Assembly: GCA_022414725.1 (NCBI GenBank)
Contig: CM039462.1
Span: 174,496,492-174,560,491 of the forward strand
From: Microglena sp. YARC
Taxonomy: Eukaryota > Chlorophyta > Chlorophyceae > Chlamydomonadales > Chlamydomonadaceae
Length of the DNA stretch: 64,000 nt
Direction: 5' to 3'
In this document: one piece after another, positions 51,740-62,800 of the stretch
How positions within the stretch are numbered: the stretch's first letter is position 1
How the letters are laid out: the number at the start of each line of letters is the position of its first letter
The notes under the pieces: model-generated
Told to the model about the DNA's origin: nothing
The model's database searches: none
What the model saw: the letters and a program-made list of their open reading frames with translations, nothing else
Position numbers and translations under genes: made by a program

Positions 51740-52935
51740 CAGTCTCCTGGGCAATACTTTTTCTTCTCAGCTACGAGCAGCAGTTTCTAGGCAGCTCCCC
51801 GAGCTTTCTCTTCATCCAAACCTTCAGCAATCAAGCGCACCTGGAAGCTAATATCGTCAGCTGTCCAGTGCTCCTGGAATCTTTGGGTTCGAACCAGGAA
51901 AAGGCGCATGGAGCTGCCTAGAAGCTGCTGCTGGTAGCAGAAAAGAAAAGCCTGTCTTGGGCAAATCAGTACCTTTTTCTATGCAAGATTTCCACTGTTT
52001 CTTTTGTGGGCTACTGGTGGCAGCTTTCTGCCAGCTCCAATAGCCAGCCACTGGGCCAAACCCAAAGCTTGCAGCTGCAGTGGAATGCCGGTCATGTCAG
52101 TTTTCATACGCACTATCTAGATCCAGGTTTGGCCCAGGGACAGTGAAAGGGAGCTGCCTAGAAGCTTCTATATGTAGCCAAAAAAAGAAACAGTGTCCCA
52201 TGCAAGCCCTTTCCATTCTAAGCCATCAGGGTTCGTTGTTTGCAACCGTGCACCACGGCTTTTCTTGTCAGCTTTTCTTACCGGCTTCTAGGCAGCTCCC
52301 TGAGCCAGCCATTGTTCAGCACCCAAACATTTCAGCAGTTCTGGACAGCTGATTGTGTCAGCTTCAAAGTGCACGAGGTTGCGTTAGGTTTAACTGAATA
52401 AATGGCCAGGGGATATGCCTGGAAGCTGCTACAATTAGACAGGGAACAAGTTCGATGCAGCGTCGCCTGCGACGCTAAAAATTGGCGGAGAGTGATCGCG
52501 ACGGAGCGACAGGTGGCAACAGAAGCGAGTTAGTTACGAGACCGTTGGCTAACGTGTCGGGCTTCATCGCGGTCAGACGGATGGATGGATGGATGGATGG
52601 ATGGTCGGACGGACAAATGGGTAACACTGGGGGCTCCCGCCCCCCAGAAGGGAGGGCTCCGCCAAAAAGCAGTGCCGTGCACCGTGTCTCATAGGAGACA
52701 TCATGCCATGCCTTGGCACTGTTTCATTTCAGGCTACGAGTAGCAGCTTCTTGAGAGACATTTCCTAGCCCATGGGCGGAATATGGATCTATCTAGCATA
52801 TCTGAAAGCTTACACGACGGGCATTATAATGCAGCTGAAACATTTTATATTTTTTTCACCTGATATATATGGGATTGACCCAGAGGCTAGCTAATGGAGC
52901 TGGCTGGAAGCTGACAAGTGAAGCCTGGGAAAGAA
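51740..52935. mobile_element. Cluster of four foldback elements (family E) with a family D insertion
   Basis: Units near 51755-51953, 51985-52187, 52254-52440 and 52715-52930 each pair GGCTTCTAGGCAGCTCC-type arms with inverted GGAGCTGCCTAGAAGCTGC arms. Family D sits at 52440-52670 in the middle. The cluster begins about 80 bp after the helicase stop, so it may contribute to the 3' UTR. Confidence 0.83.
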
Positions 52936-53169
52936 ATAGTTTGTCTTGGGACCGCCAGATAGGTCCAGTGGTAAATTATGATGACCTCAGCCAAAAACGT
53001 TGTGCATGCAACCATGTTAACAACTATAGACCCTGCATAAAAACTAAGCCAGAGACAAATGACGTGTCTCGTGTGCTATGTGCTATGTGCAGGATTGATT
53101 AGAACCACAATGATGGATGTATGCAGTTGTTGTTTCAAGCCGTTGCTTAGTTGGAGTTGGTACACGGTT

Positions 53170-53265
53170 TGTAGCCATCACCGGACCCTGAGACAGCCAA
53201 TGCCAGGCTGGACGGGCATGCCCCCACTGAGGCCGCTAATGCAAGGCTGGAGGGGCTTGTTGTTG
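53170..53265 (+). pseudogene. Displaced fragment of helicase exon 22
   Basis: CCCTGAGACAGCCAATGCCA through AGGCTGGAGGGGCTTG nearly equals 50679-50752. It is 2.5 kb downstream of its source, outside the gene, and flanked by GTTGGTACACG-TTTGTAG on both sides. Confidence 0.93.
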
Positions 53266-53464
53266 GTACACGTTTTGTAGTTGACAGCGTTTCAAGCGTA
53301 GTTGAGTTTTGAAATTGCTCCTTGGAAAGTTGTTCTAAAGACACAGACATGGTTGTGTGTCCTTTGTCTGATAACCGTATCATCAAATTGTTACTGTGGC
53401 ACGAACTCAGTACAACTATTGTCTGGGGTTCAGTTCATCACTTTTTGTTTTGTTTTATCCTCTC

Positions 53465-54174
53465 CTGATATCATGGTTGGGTAGGTCCCTTTAGCTACCC
53501 CTGGACTGTAAAAGTATACACGTAGCTTACAAAAGGACTCACCCAGGATTTTCGTAAGGACAGGAACCGGTGTCTGCACGTAGCATCATGGCATGGTGCC
53601 CCTAGGAGCTTTGGGGCAGTCAGCCTGTCACTAGCAGCTTTGGGGGCTCTGACAGCAAGACCCCAAACGACTCGAGCTCTAGCCTGGACTTGGCAGTGCT
53701 ACATAGTCTAGTTTTGGTTTGATGACATGGTCTACCAGCCCTCAGGCTGCTCACCCTCTGCGGGCAGAGTAAGCAGGGTAACATGGTTACCGTAGTATAA
53801 ACGCTACTACACCACACTCCAGAGTACAGAATACAATCATATATGTTCAGTTCATCTGTGCCTTTTTCGTGTTAGCCCCTCCTAATATCATGGTTGGGCG
53901 AGTTCCTTTAGCCTATTTGGCCTACCCCATAGACGATAACAACATACACACACATAGGTGTGTAGCCCTGAGTCTAGATGGGAGTCGCCCATCTCAAATT
54001 AGGTGACATTGGTCTACTAGATGAGCCTTCTTCCAGTGGGACTCTGTGGCCGTGCCATGTTCATTAGCGCAGCAGTATGTTGACTCATGATCAGGTTTCG
54101 TTTGCTCCCTTGTTTCCGTGGGTATCGTATGGGGGTACTAGGAACTGGAAGGCGGTGAGGAGCCCAGAGTTATC
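53465..54174. other. Intergenic sequence between helicase and kinase genes
   Basis: Family A copies near 53470 and 53885, with otherwise unique sequence. No exon is recognised. Confidence 0.5.
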
Positions 54175-54610
54175 TGAACAAGTCCTACGCAGCGTCGCAC
54201 GCGGAAAATTGGCGTAGTGTGTTGGCAACGGAACAACAGGTGGCAACGATGGAGCTGATTGAAGCCAGTTAGTTATGAGACAGTTAGCCCGTTTCAGTGA
54301 TATAGATTGGTCTAGTGGTATACCCAAATTTCTGAAACGAAGCAGGGTCGGGGGTTCGATTTCCCCTACGGTCGCCCTGAGCGTTGCAGGTCGTTGTCAA
54401 CTGCGACGGCACCTTGTCAAGTTTAGGTGGTAGACTGTTCTCTGCCCGCGTACGACGCTCCCTTAATACCACGCCCCACCTGGCGGTATCATTACTATGA
54501 GACAGCTAGCTGACGTCTCAGGCTTCAATTCTTCCGAAGGTCGGATGCACAAACGGACAAATGGGTAACCCTGGGGGCTCCCGCCCCCCAGAAGGGGGGG
54601 CTCCGCCAAA
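54175..54610. repeat. Family D element split by a SINE
   Basis: The left half is 54175-54287 and the right half 54496-54610 (ending CCCGCCCCCCAGAAGGGG). The break is occupied by the SINE at 54288-54495. Confidence 0.88.
54288..54495 (+). mobile_element. tRNA-derived SINE with 14-bp target duplication
   Basis: It has an A-box-like TGGTCTAGTGGTA, a B-box-like GGGTTCGATTTCC with an 8-base T-loop, then GGTCGCC and about 110 bp of body. The flanks TATGAGACAGTTAG (54274-54287) and TATGAGACAGCTAG (54496-54509) differ at one base. tRNA-like head plus a duplication of this length is the SINE pattern. Confidence 0.85.
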
Positions 54611-55594
54611 AAACATGTAACAATCCAATCCAATCCCTGATCAGCCTAGGGGTAAACGCTGGGGAGAATTGCACCGGACTGTGAGAGTGTGAGGGTGGGC
54701 TAGTAAAGCACAGTTTATTTATAACTTGACATCGAACTTGGTTACATGGCTCCTGTCTAGAAGGCTGCTCGCCGTCTTCGGCAGTAACATAATAAATTAA
54801 AATCGGTTAGGTTTTCCATTGAAGGGCCTTCAGGCTGCTCACTGTTTGCAGGCGGAGTGAACACTGGATTATACATATTACAACATCACTCTCTTGTGCA
54901 TCATGCTATCACTGCACCTGGTTACCTGACAAGGGAGCATAATTTCGCCAGAGTTAGACATGTGGTTTAGACTAAAGCATATATACGGTATATATACACT
55001 AGCTTCGTTGTAGGTGAAGAAAATTCAAAGACATGTCCAGGTATGTGTGTTCTAGTCGCAGACTAACAATCCAGAGGTATAATAGAATAGGCTTATGAAC
55101 TATCACAACGATGTATGATCAACTATCAATCCGAAAAGAAATGTACAGTCCATCAACCAGGCCCAACAAATCATATTGCAATCAAGCAACTCTGTCCCAT
55201 AATCTAGAACTTTCAGTCCCATGCTTCGACTTATCAGCACTGCAGTTAAGACTTTTCAGTCCCGGGGGTGTAGTCCAATTGTATGTAGAAATTACTCGGA
55301 CCAGGTGTAGCTTAAGGGACATGCCCTAAAATTGAAGATAATTGAAGCTTTGACGTGTATGGCCACGGACAGATCAGTGTATTGAATTAGATATGTTTTG
55401 CCCTGCTCCAGCCAATACGGCTGCTCTCCATCTTTGGCAGTAACATCAGCATTCAACGGATTCAGAAGTCCCCCAGGAATCCGTCAAGCCGTGGGCACAT
55501 TTGGAGTCCAGTAGGGCACGAGTATACTGTATCCATCATCATCATTATCATCACCATTGTTGTGACAGCTGATTTGTCTCGGGTCCAGTCATGT

Positions 55595-55641
<47 letters not shown>

Positions 55642-55775
55642 TGCGTCCCATGTGTCGTCATGCCACATGACACATGTGGGAGTCTCTGTGTCTGTCTGTC
55701 AAGCTACTAGCTACTCGATACTACATGAGCAGCCAGTGCCTCCTGAATGCAACTCAAAGCACTGCTGTTTGCAAC
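54611..55775. other. Intergenic sequence
   Basis: Mostly unique, moderately AT-rich, with short repeated phrases (CAGGCTGCTC, GGCAG-GTAA) and a long poly-C run at 55597-55641. No exon is recognised. It should contain the kinase 3' UTR. Confidence 0.5.
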
Positions 55776-55990
55776 TCAAATCAGTTTTTTGCTGCTGAAG
55801 ATCTTGCCCACAAATTTGCGCAAACCAGTCTTCCCCTTGCCATCCTTCGGGGAGTCCTTTGGAGAGTCTGTTTCCATGGGGGCAAAGCTTCCTTGGGGGG
55901 ACATGTCCAGACTCTCAATAGGAGCGCTCTGTGATGTGTTGATGGGAGTAGAAGGTGCTGGCAGGGGCGTAGGGACGCTGCCTGCTCTTT
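55776..55990 (-). CDS. Kinase exon k-e: terminal exon
   Basis: 215 nt ending in TGA at 55778-55776. It encodes a Pro/Ser-rich tail, then [17 protein letters not shown], a short basic amphipathic end. Acceptor CGCAG at 55991-55993. No known domain. Confidence 0.85.
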
Positions 55991-57884
55991 CTGCGAAGGG
56001 AGTAGAGAGAAGAGGGTATAAATAAATCAATAGTAAGCCTTGTTGCGGGGCGTGAGGTTGAGGGGGCCAGCCCGTTTGCTTTCACTGAGGCCAACCACAG
56101 AGAAGAGGGTTTAGACATATGTTGCAGCGATTCCATTCCAATATGGTATATCAGCCTGTGGACTGGATACCGTTTGAGGGCAGAGTAAGTGGGGGTAATA
56201 TAAACGCAACTGCACGACACTCCTGAGTACATATATTGCCTTTCTTTTTCTGACGATTTATTGGAAGACGCTTCCTGGATGCTGTGGAGCGGGCTTGTCT
56301 TGGGCCAACAATGGCCTGTCGATGACAATGTAATGTAATAATGCACTCAAGTGAATGTGGACAGTTCAAATACACGCCCAGATCAGGTGTACAAACTAGT
56401 ATCAATGAACACGTTCGTGCACATGTTTGCATTACATGACATTGTCATCAACAGGCCACTGTTGGCCCAAGAGAAGACCACTCCACAACATCTAAGAGGG
56501 GTCTTTCAACAAATACTAAGAAAAAGAAAGGAAATATTACAGCAAGCAAGGAAGCAAGATTCCAGCTAGCAAGTTTAGGAGACCCATCTTAGCATCCTTT
56601 GGGATCAAAATAATTTCCTTCAAAAAATAGGTGTGGGTACACCACACTCTTGAATACAGAACGCACTCAGATGGTGTGTGTCATTACATTATAGCCGGTT
56701 AAGGCATAGCCAAATAGGCTAAATAGACTGGCCCAACCTTCATATTGGGAAGGGATGTATGCAAAACAAGCACTGGTGAACTGAACCCCTACAAATCGTA
56801 AACGACAGAGGGGGGGGAGGGGGGGGGGGGGGGGGGGGGTAAGTGCAAGAAATATGATTTAACTTCAGGAGGATGCGGACAGTTCAATCAAGTACATGCT
56901 CAGGTTGTGTATACAATGTATCCAACATGAGCAGTTGCACACGTTTTTTCGTTCCTTTGTTGGTGCGTGTGTGTGGCTACCCCCAGATAAGCGACACCAA
57001 GGATTCAGTTTCAATGGCATTGCCACTCCTACAAAAGAGGGATTGGGCAAGTCCCTTTAGCCTATTTGGACTACCCCTGGAATGTAACAAACACTTAGGT
57101 GTCAAGTTGCAAGCTGGCTGTAGCATACATTTCAGTTGCAAACAAGAACAGGCAGTGCAACAGAATGCACACAGCAGTTATGCACCCATGACTGTAGCAT
57201 TTTTTTGCTTATCAAATAAACAAGTCCACTTGAAGGGCCTATGGGTAAGCTAGTACCGCCATACATAGGCGGACTAGCTCCAAGTACCTTTCAAGTATAC
57301 GTACATACACTTACCTGGAGGTCCCCAGGGGGATACGTACATGGAGGCAGTGCAACGTGGAGGTGGGGCCAGGAGGTGGGGCCAGGAGGTGGGGCCAGGA
57401 GGATACGTACCTGTAGGCAGTGTAACAGAATGCACACAGCAGTTATGCACCCATGACTGTAGCATACACACACTTACCTGGAGGTGGGGCCAGGTTCAGG
57501 TTCACCAGGCTATCAGACCCTGTAACACTGATTGAGTACGCCCTGGCTTTAGCCATCAGCCACTCCACGTTGCCAAGCTCCTACACACAATTGACACAAT
57601 CAGGGGGTCAGTTCATCAATGCTTTTTCTTTTTAGCCCTTCCGGTCACGTTTGGGCAAGTCCATTTAGCTTATTTGGCCTACCCCTGGACTGTAACATGT
57701 ATACATATATGCCACTAAGTAAGCTCATGTGTCCACTTCCCAGTCACTATATTACCCCTGGACTGTAACATACATACATACACTCAGGTGTTGTTGAAAG
57801 GTGATGGTGATGGACTGGCTTATCACATTTGACATATCTAAAGAAGTCACTGGGCTATACATACCTTGGGAGGATGGTTGGAAG

Positions 57885-57916
<32 letters not shown>

Positions 57917-59852
57917 ATGTGGTAAGGCGAGCTCGTCTTTGGTCAACTATGGCCTGTCCATGAAAATGTTATATATGTTTGTGCCACATTGGTACGTAGA
58001 AAAATACCCATTGAACGCTATCACTAGAAGTCCATTATTTATTAAGCCGCGGCGTTTAAAGCTAGTCATACAGGAATTAGTTACTGTAACAAACAACTTG
58101 TAGGCCAGTGTTGACCCAAGAGAAGGCCACGCCACACCACCAGTTGCCCAGATTGTGTCTTTCACTACCACCTGTGGGTTGGTAGTGAAAGGCACAATCT
58201 ACACATACACTGCGCTTGCGTATGTATGCTGTTACAGTCCAGGGGCATCCAAGCATACTGAAGGAACTTGTTCAACCTCAAATAATCAAATGATGCAAAA
58301 ACAAATCCCATTACTATTCCATGTCTGTGCACTATCTGTGCACTGCCACCACCATCACCCCACCATCACCCCCACCCCAGAGTAACTTACGCACCCCAAG
58401 GGTCTTCCTCTGAGGCACACTCAACATACCCACTACACGGGTAAACACAATTGCTTGTTACTGTCATTTATTTTAATATTCATCTATGAGCTATCTACCA
58501 GAGAAACTTACGCACCACCATGTCTTCCTCTAAGTCACACTCTACACACCCACTACACGCAAACAAAATTGCTTGGAACTGTCATATACTTTAATATTTA
58601 TCTATGAGCTATCTACCAGTGGAACTTCCGCACCCTGAATATCTTCCTATAAGGTACACACTACCCACTACATGCATAAATACAAACTTCCTCATAACTA
58701 TCATATATTTCCCTCTGAGCTACCGGAGTAACTTACAACCACCAAGTGTCTTCCTTGAAGGCACACTTTACAAACCCACTGCAAGCAAACAAAATTGCTT
58801 GTACCTATAATATATTTGGCAGAGCCCCCTCTTCAAGGGAGCAGGAGCTCCCATGTTTACCCTTTTGTCCGTCCGACCGAAAATTTCTTGAAGCCTGACA
58901 CGTCATCCAACGGTCGCGAAACTAACTCGCTTTGGTCAGCTCCATCGTTGCCACCTTTCGTTCCGTTGCCAACACACTCCGCCAATTTTCCGCGTCGCTT
59001 GCGACGCTGCAAATGACTTGTTTCCTCTGAGAAACCAGAGGAACGTAAGCACCCCAGGTGTCTTCCTCTAAGGCACACTCTACACACCCACTACACGTAA
59101 CAAAAAATGCTTGGGACTGACATATATTTTTATCTATGAGCTATCTAACAGAGAAACTTGCGCACCACGAGTGTCCTCCTCCAAGGCACACTCTACCTAC
59201 TACATGCATAAATACAAACTTCCCCGTAACCAACATACATTTCAAGGCACACTCTATACACCCACTACACACACACAAGATTGCTTTGTAACTATGATAT
59301 GCTTTCCTCCAAGAAACCAGAGAGTCGCGCGCATGTCATGTTGGATAGTGTAACCATGAGACTTCTAATAACAACTGAAAGTGGTCGTAACATGAACGCG
59401 CACCAAGAGTGTCCTCCTCTCCTTGACGTTCACCTTCAACTGCGTTCTGTGGGTTGGTAGTGAAAGGCACACTCTACACATACATTGCACTCGTGTATGC
59501 TGTTACAGTCCAGGGGCATCCAAGCATGCTACATGGGCTAGTCCAACCTCAAATAATCAGGATGATGCAAGAACAAATCCCATTTCTATTTCATATTTAT
59601 GAGTTGGAGGCCACAGGATCACGCAACTAGAGAAACGTACGCACCAAGAGTGTCTTCCTCTCCTTGACGTTCATTTTCAGCAAGCTGCAGATAAGCTCAC
59701 AGCTCTGTCGCTCACGTACCCTACCCCCCACCGCACACAGCCCTACTCTCCCCCCCCCCCCCCTCCCACCCACAAACACAACCCCTACCCCCCACTCCAG
59801 GGCAAAGAGCTTCCTGTGGACCGTGCTCCTGTTGACAGTGACAGCACACCCT

Positions 59853-59885
<33 letters not shown>

Positions 59886-62800
59886 ACACACACACACCCC
59901 ATGATCACGCACCAAGAGTGTCTTCCTCTCCTTGACGTTCACCTTCAGCAAGCTGCAGATAAGCTCACGGCTCTGAGGAGACACATGGGCAGGAAGGGGC
60001 GCATGCGGCCGGCAAGGACGTTGCCGATGGTCCGCGATAGGTTGTTGGGGTAGGCTGGATCCTGAGTTAAGAAAACGAAGAAGAATCAGTACAAGATGTT
60101 ATGCGCCAGAATATGCACATTGGCGATGGTACGTGACAGGTTGTTGGGGTAGGCTGGGTTCTGTGTTAAGAAGAAGAAGAATCGTTGCAAGCTGTTATAC
60201 GACGTAATATGCACATAGGTGATACAACACTGTCTGTGACATCCCCCCCCCCCCCCCCCCCCTAACCACCTCCCACCAACACCTAGCCACCTCCCACCAC
60301 CTCTTAAGCACCTCCCACCACCCCACCCCTAACCGCCAATTCAGCGTCTAACCGTCTGCAGGATACACTATTTCCCCCTGTGTCATAACCAAGATAACCA
60401 GGGTTCGAACTCAGACCAATTATAGACATGTCTAAGTCTCTACACCTACGGTTTAACGAATTGTTAAGGAACCTGTGTAAATAGATGGATGTGTATGTTG
60501 TTACAGTCCAGGGATAGCCAAATAGTCTTAAGAGACTCGTCCCGCCATGATATCAGGAAGGGCTATACAGAAAATGTTGGAAGCACAGTTTGAAGCAAAG
60601 AAAAGTATGATGTTTTTGGTTGAACAGCCTGAGGATGAATGGAGAGGGGTATGGCCATGGTAGGCCTGCATGTATGTGTATGTGTGTGTATTGGCAGAGA
60701 AGCATGTGCTTGCATCCACGAGAGCATGTATAGGGATTCAGGTTGAGTAATGCAAAAAACACAACTTTGTCAAAGCCTCGTAGGCAGGGTAAGCATTGTT
60801 GACCCAAGACAAGCCCACTCCACACATTCTGGTGGGGGTGGGGGTGGGGAGTGAGGGGGGGGTGGGGGTGGGGGTGGGGGGGATTGATCAAATAATAGAT
60901 GTAATTGACTTAATTAATTAACTAAATTAATAAACTAGATCATTTAAATTAATAAGTTAGATCAAGTTGGATCAGGTTAGATCGGATTAAAACCTGTGGG
61001 AAGCTGGTTACATGGTTGGGTGGGTGGGTGGGTGAGGTCTGGTGGTGGTGGGGTGGGGTGGGGGTGGGTGTGTGTGTGTGGGGGGGTGATGAACATTGGA
61101 GGTGAGTCTGTATGGAAAGAAGACCCAGCCCCCGGGTGACCCTCCCGGAAGAAGACCCGCCCTTAGATAAAAAGTGTGTGTGTGTATGTGTGTATGTGTG
61201 TATGTATGTATGTATGTGTGTGGGTGTGGGTGTGTGGGTGTGTGGGTGTGGGATGGGGTGTGTGTGTGTGGTTGTGTGTGTGTGGGTGTGTGTGTGTGTG
61301 TGTGTGTGTGGGTGTGTGTGGGTGTGTGTGTGTGGGGGGGGGGGGGGGGGGGGGGGGGGCTTCCAGCCAAAATGCAGGCGGGCAGGCACGGAATTCCCTG
61401 CTCAGTCATCCACGACTCACCTCGAATGGGTATGTCCCAGTAAGCAGAAGGAACATGAGCACACCCATGGCCTGCAGGCAGCAAGGATTGGATTGGATTG
61501 TTACAGGCATCAAGGATTTTACTGGATTGGATTGTTACATGTTTTTTCGGCCAACTCTAGGCTGCTCAATGTCTTCCAAGTCCCTCCATGCGATACCTGC
61601 GGAAACCAGGGATGCCAACAGCAAGAACAAGCCCAATGAGGCATTGCATAAAAACGCAAGTAGTGGGATCTGTGAAGCTGGTCTAGCTGGCTTATTGCAG
61701 TCTATATTATTATACCCTATAACTGACTGATTAAAATCTGAATTATTTACTTAACCCTCTAGCTGGATTAATACGGTCTGTACACATTGTGTGTATTAGC
61801 TTTGTGTATCAGGCTCACTCAGATTCAGTGTATGCAAATTGGTACACACTGTTAGAGTGTACCAATCTGCGTACACTGAATGTCAGTGAGTACAAGTTGA
61901 ATTCTTAAAGCCCCAGAATTTATGATAACGCCGGGTGGGGCTTGACATTGAGGGAGCCATGTCGTCCGGCGGTACAAAGCGGGCTGCTACTGTACCTGGA
62001 CAGTGCTACCATGGCGGTTGACAGCGACTGCGAACACTAAAGTGCACCCGTAGGGATTCAAACCCAGCACCTTCTTCAGTCCAGCAAAATGATCAACCAT
62101 TGAACCATTCGCCAAACTGGGAAGCCCCATAAAGGCCAACAGTAAGAACGAGCAAACGAGTGTGAGGGCTTGGGGTTGACATTTTTCAGATTGGCATAAA
62201 GTAAAGTTGCTGCACCTCCGAGGGTGCCAAGAAACTGAATGACGCATTGAATTTGTTAGGAGGAATAACTGAGGTGGGTTTAATGACTGTAACGCTACGG
62301 GAGATGAATCTAATGCATTGTCAGCAGTGGTATACGAGCAGCGTATATGAGTAGTGTACTCTTATATGCTACTCATGTTTGGTACTCATATATAGGAACT
62401 GTCGCAAATCATACGATGCTGACCAAAGGCGAGTATGATATCATACGATATTGCATATTAATGATAACTTTATTCTAGTCAGACTGCCAGCATCATATGA
62501 TATCATATTGCCGTTCCCTTCTCATAAAACGCCGCTGACTAATATATTGTCAGCGGCATTATATGAGTAGGGAACGGCAATATGATATTATATGATGCCG
62601 CCAGTCTGACTAGGATATTTAAGTCGAGGGGAGGGACTGATGCCAGATCAGTGCAGACCATATAAATAGGTTCGCTTTAAAAAATGTTTGCAACAATCTA
62701 ACAATCTAACCAACCAACCAACCAACCAACCAACCAACCAACCAACCAACCAACCAACCAACCAACCAACCAACCAACCAACCAACCAACCAACCAACCA

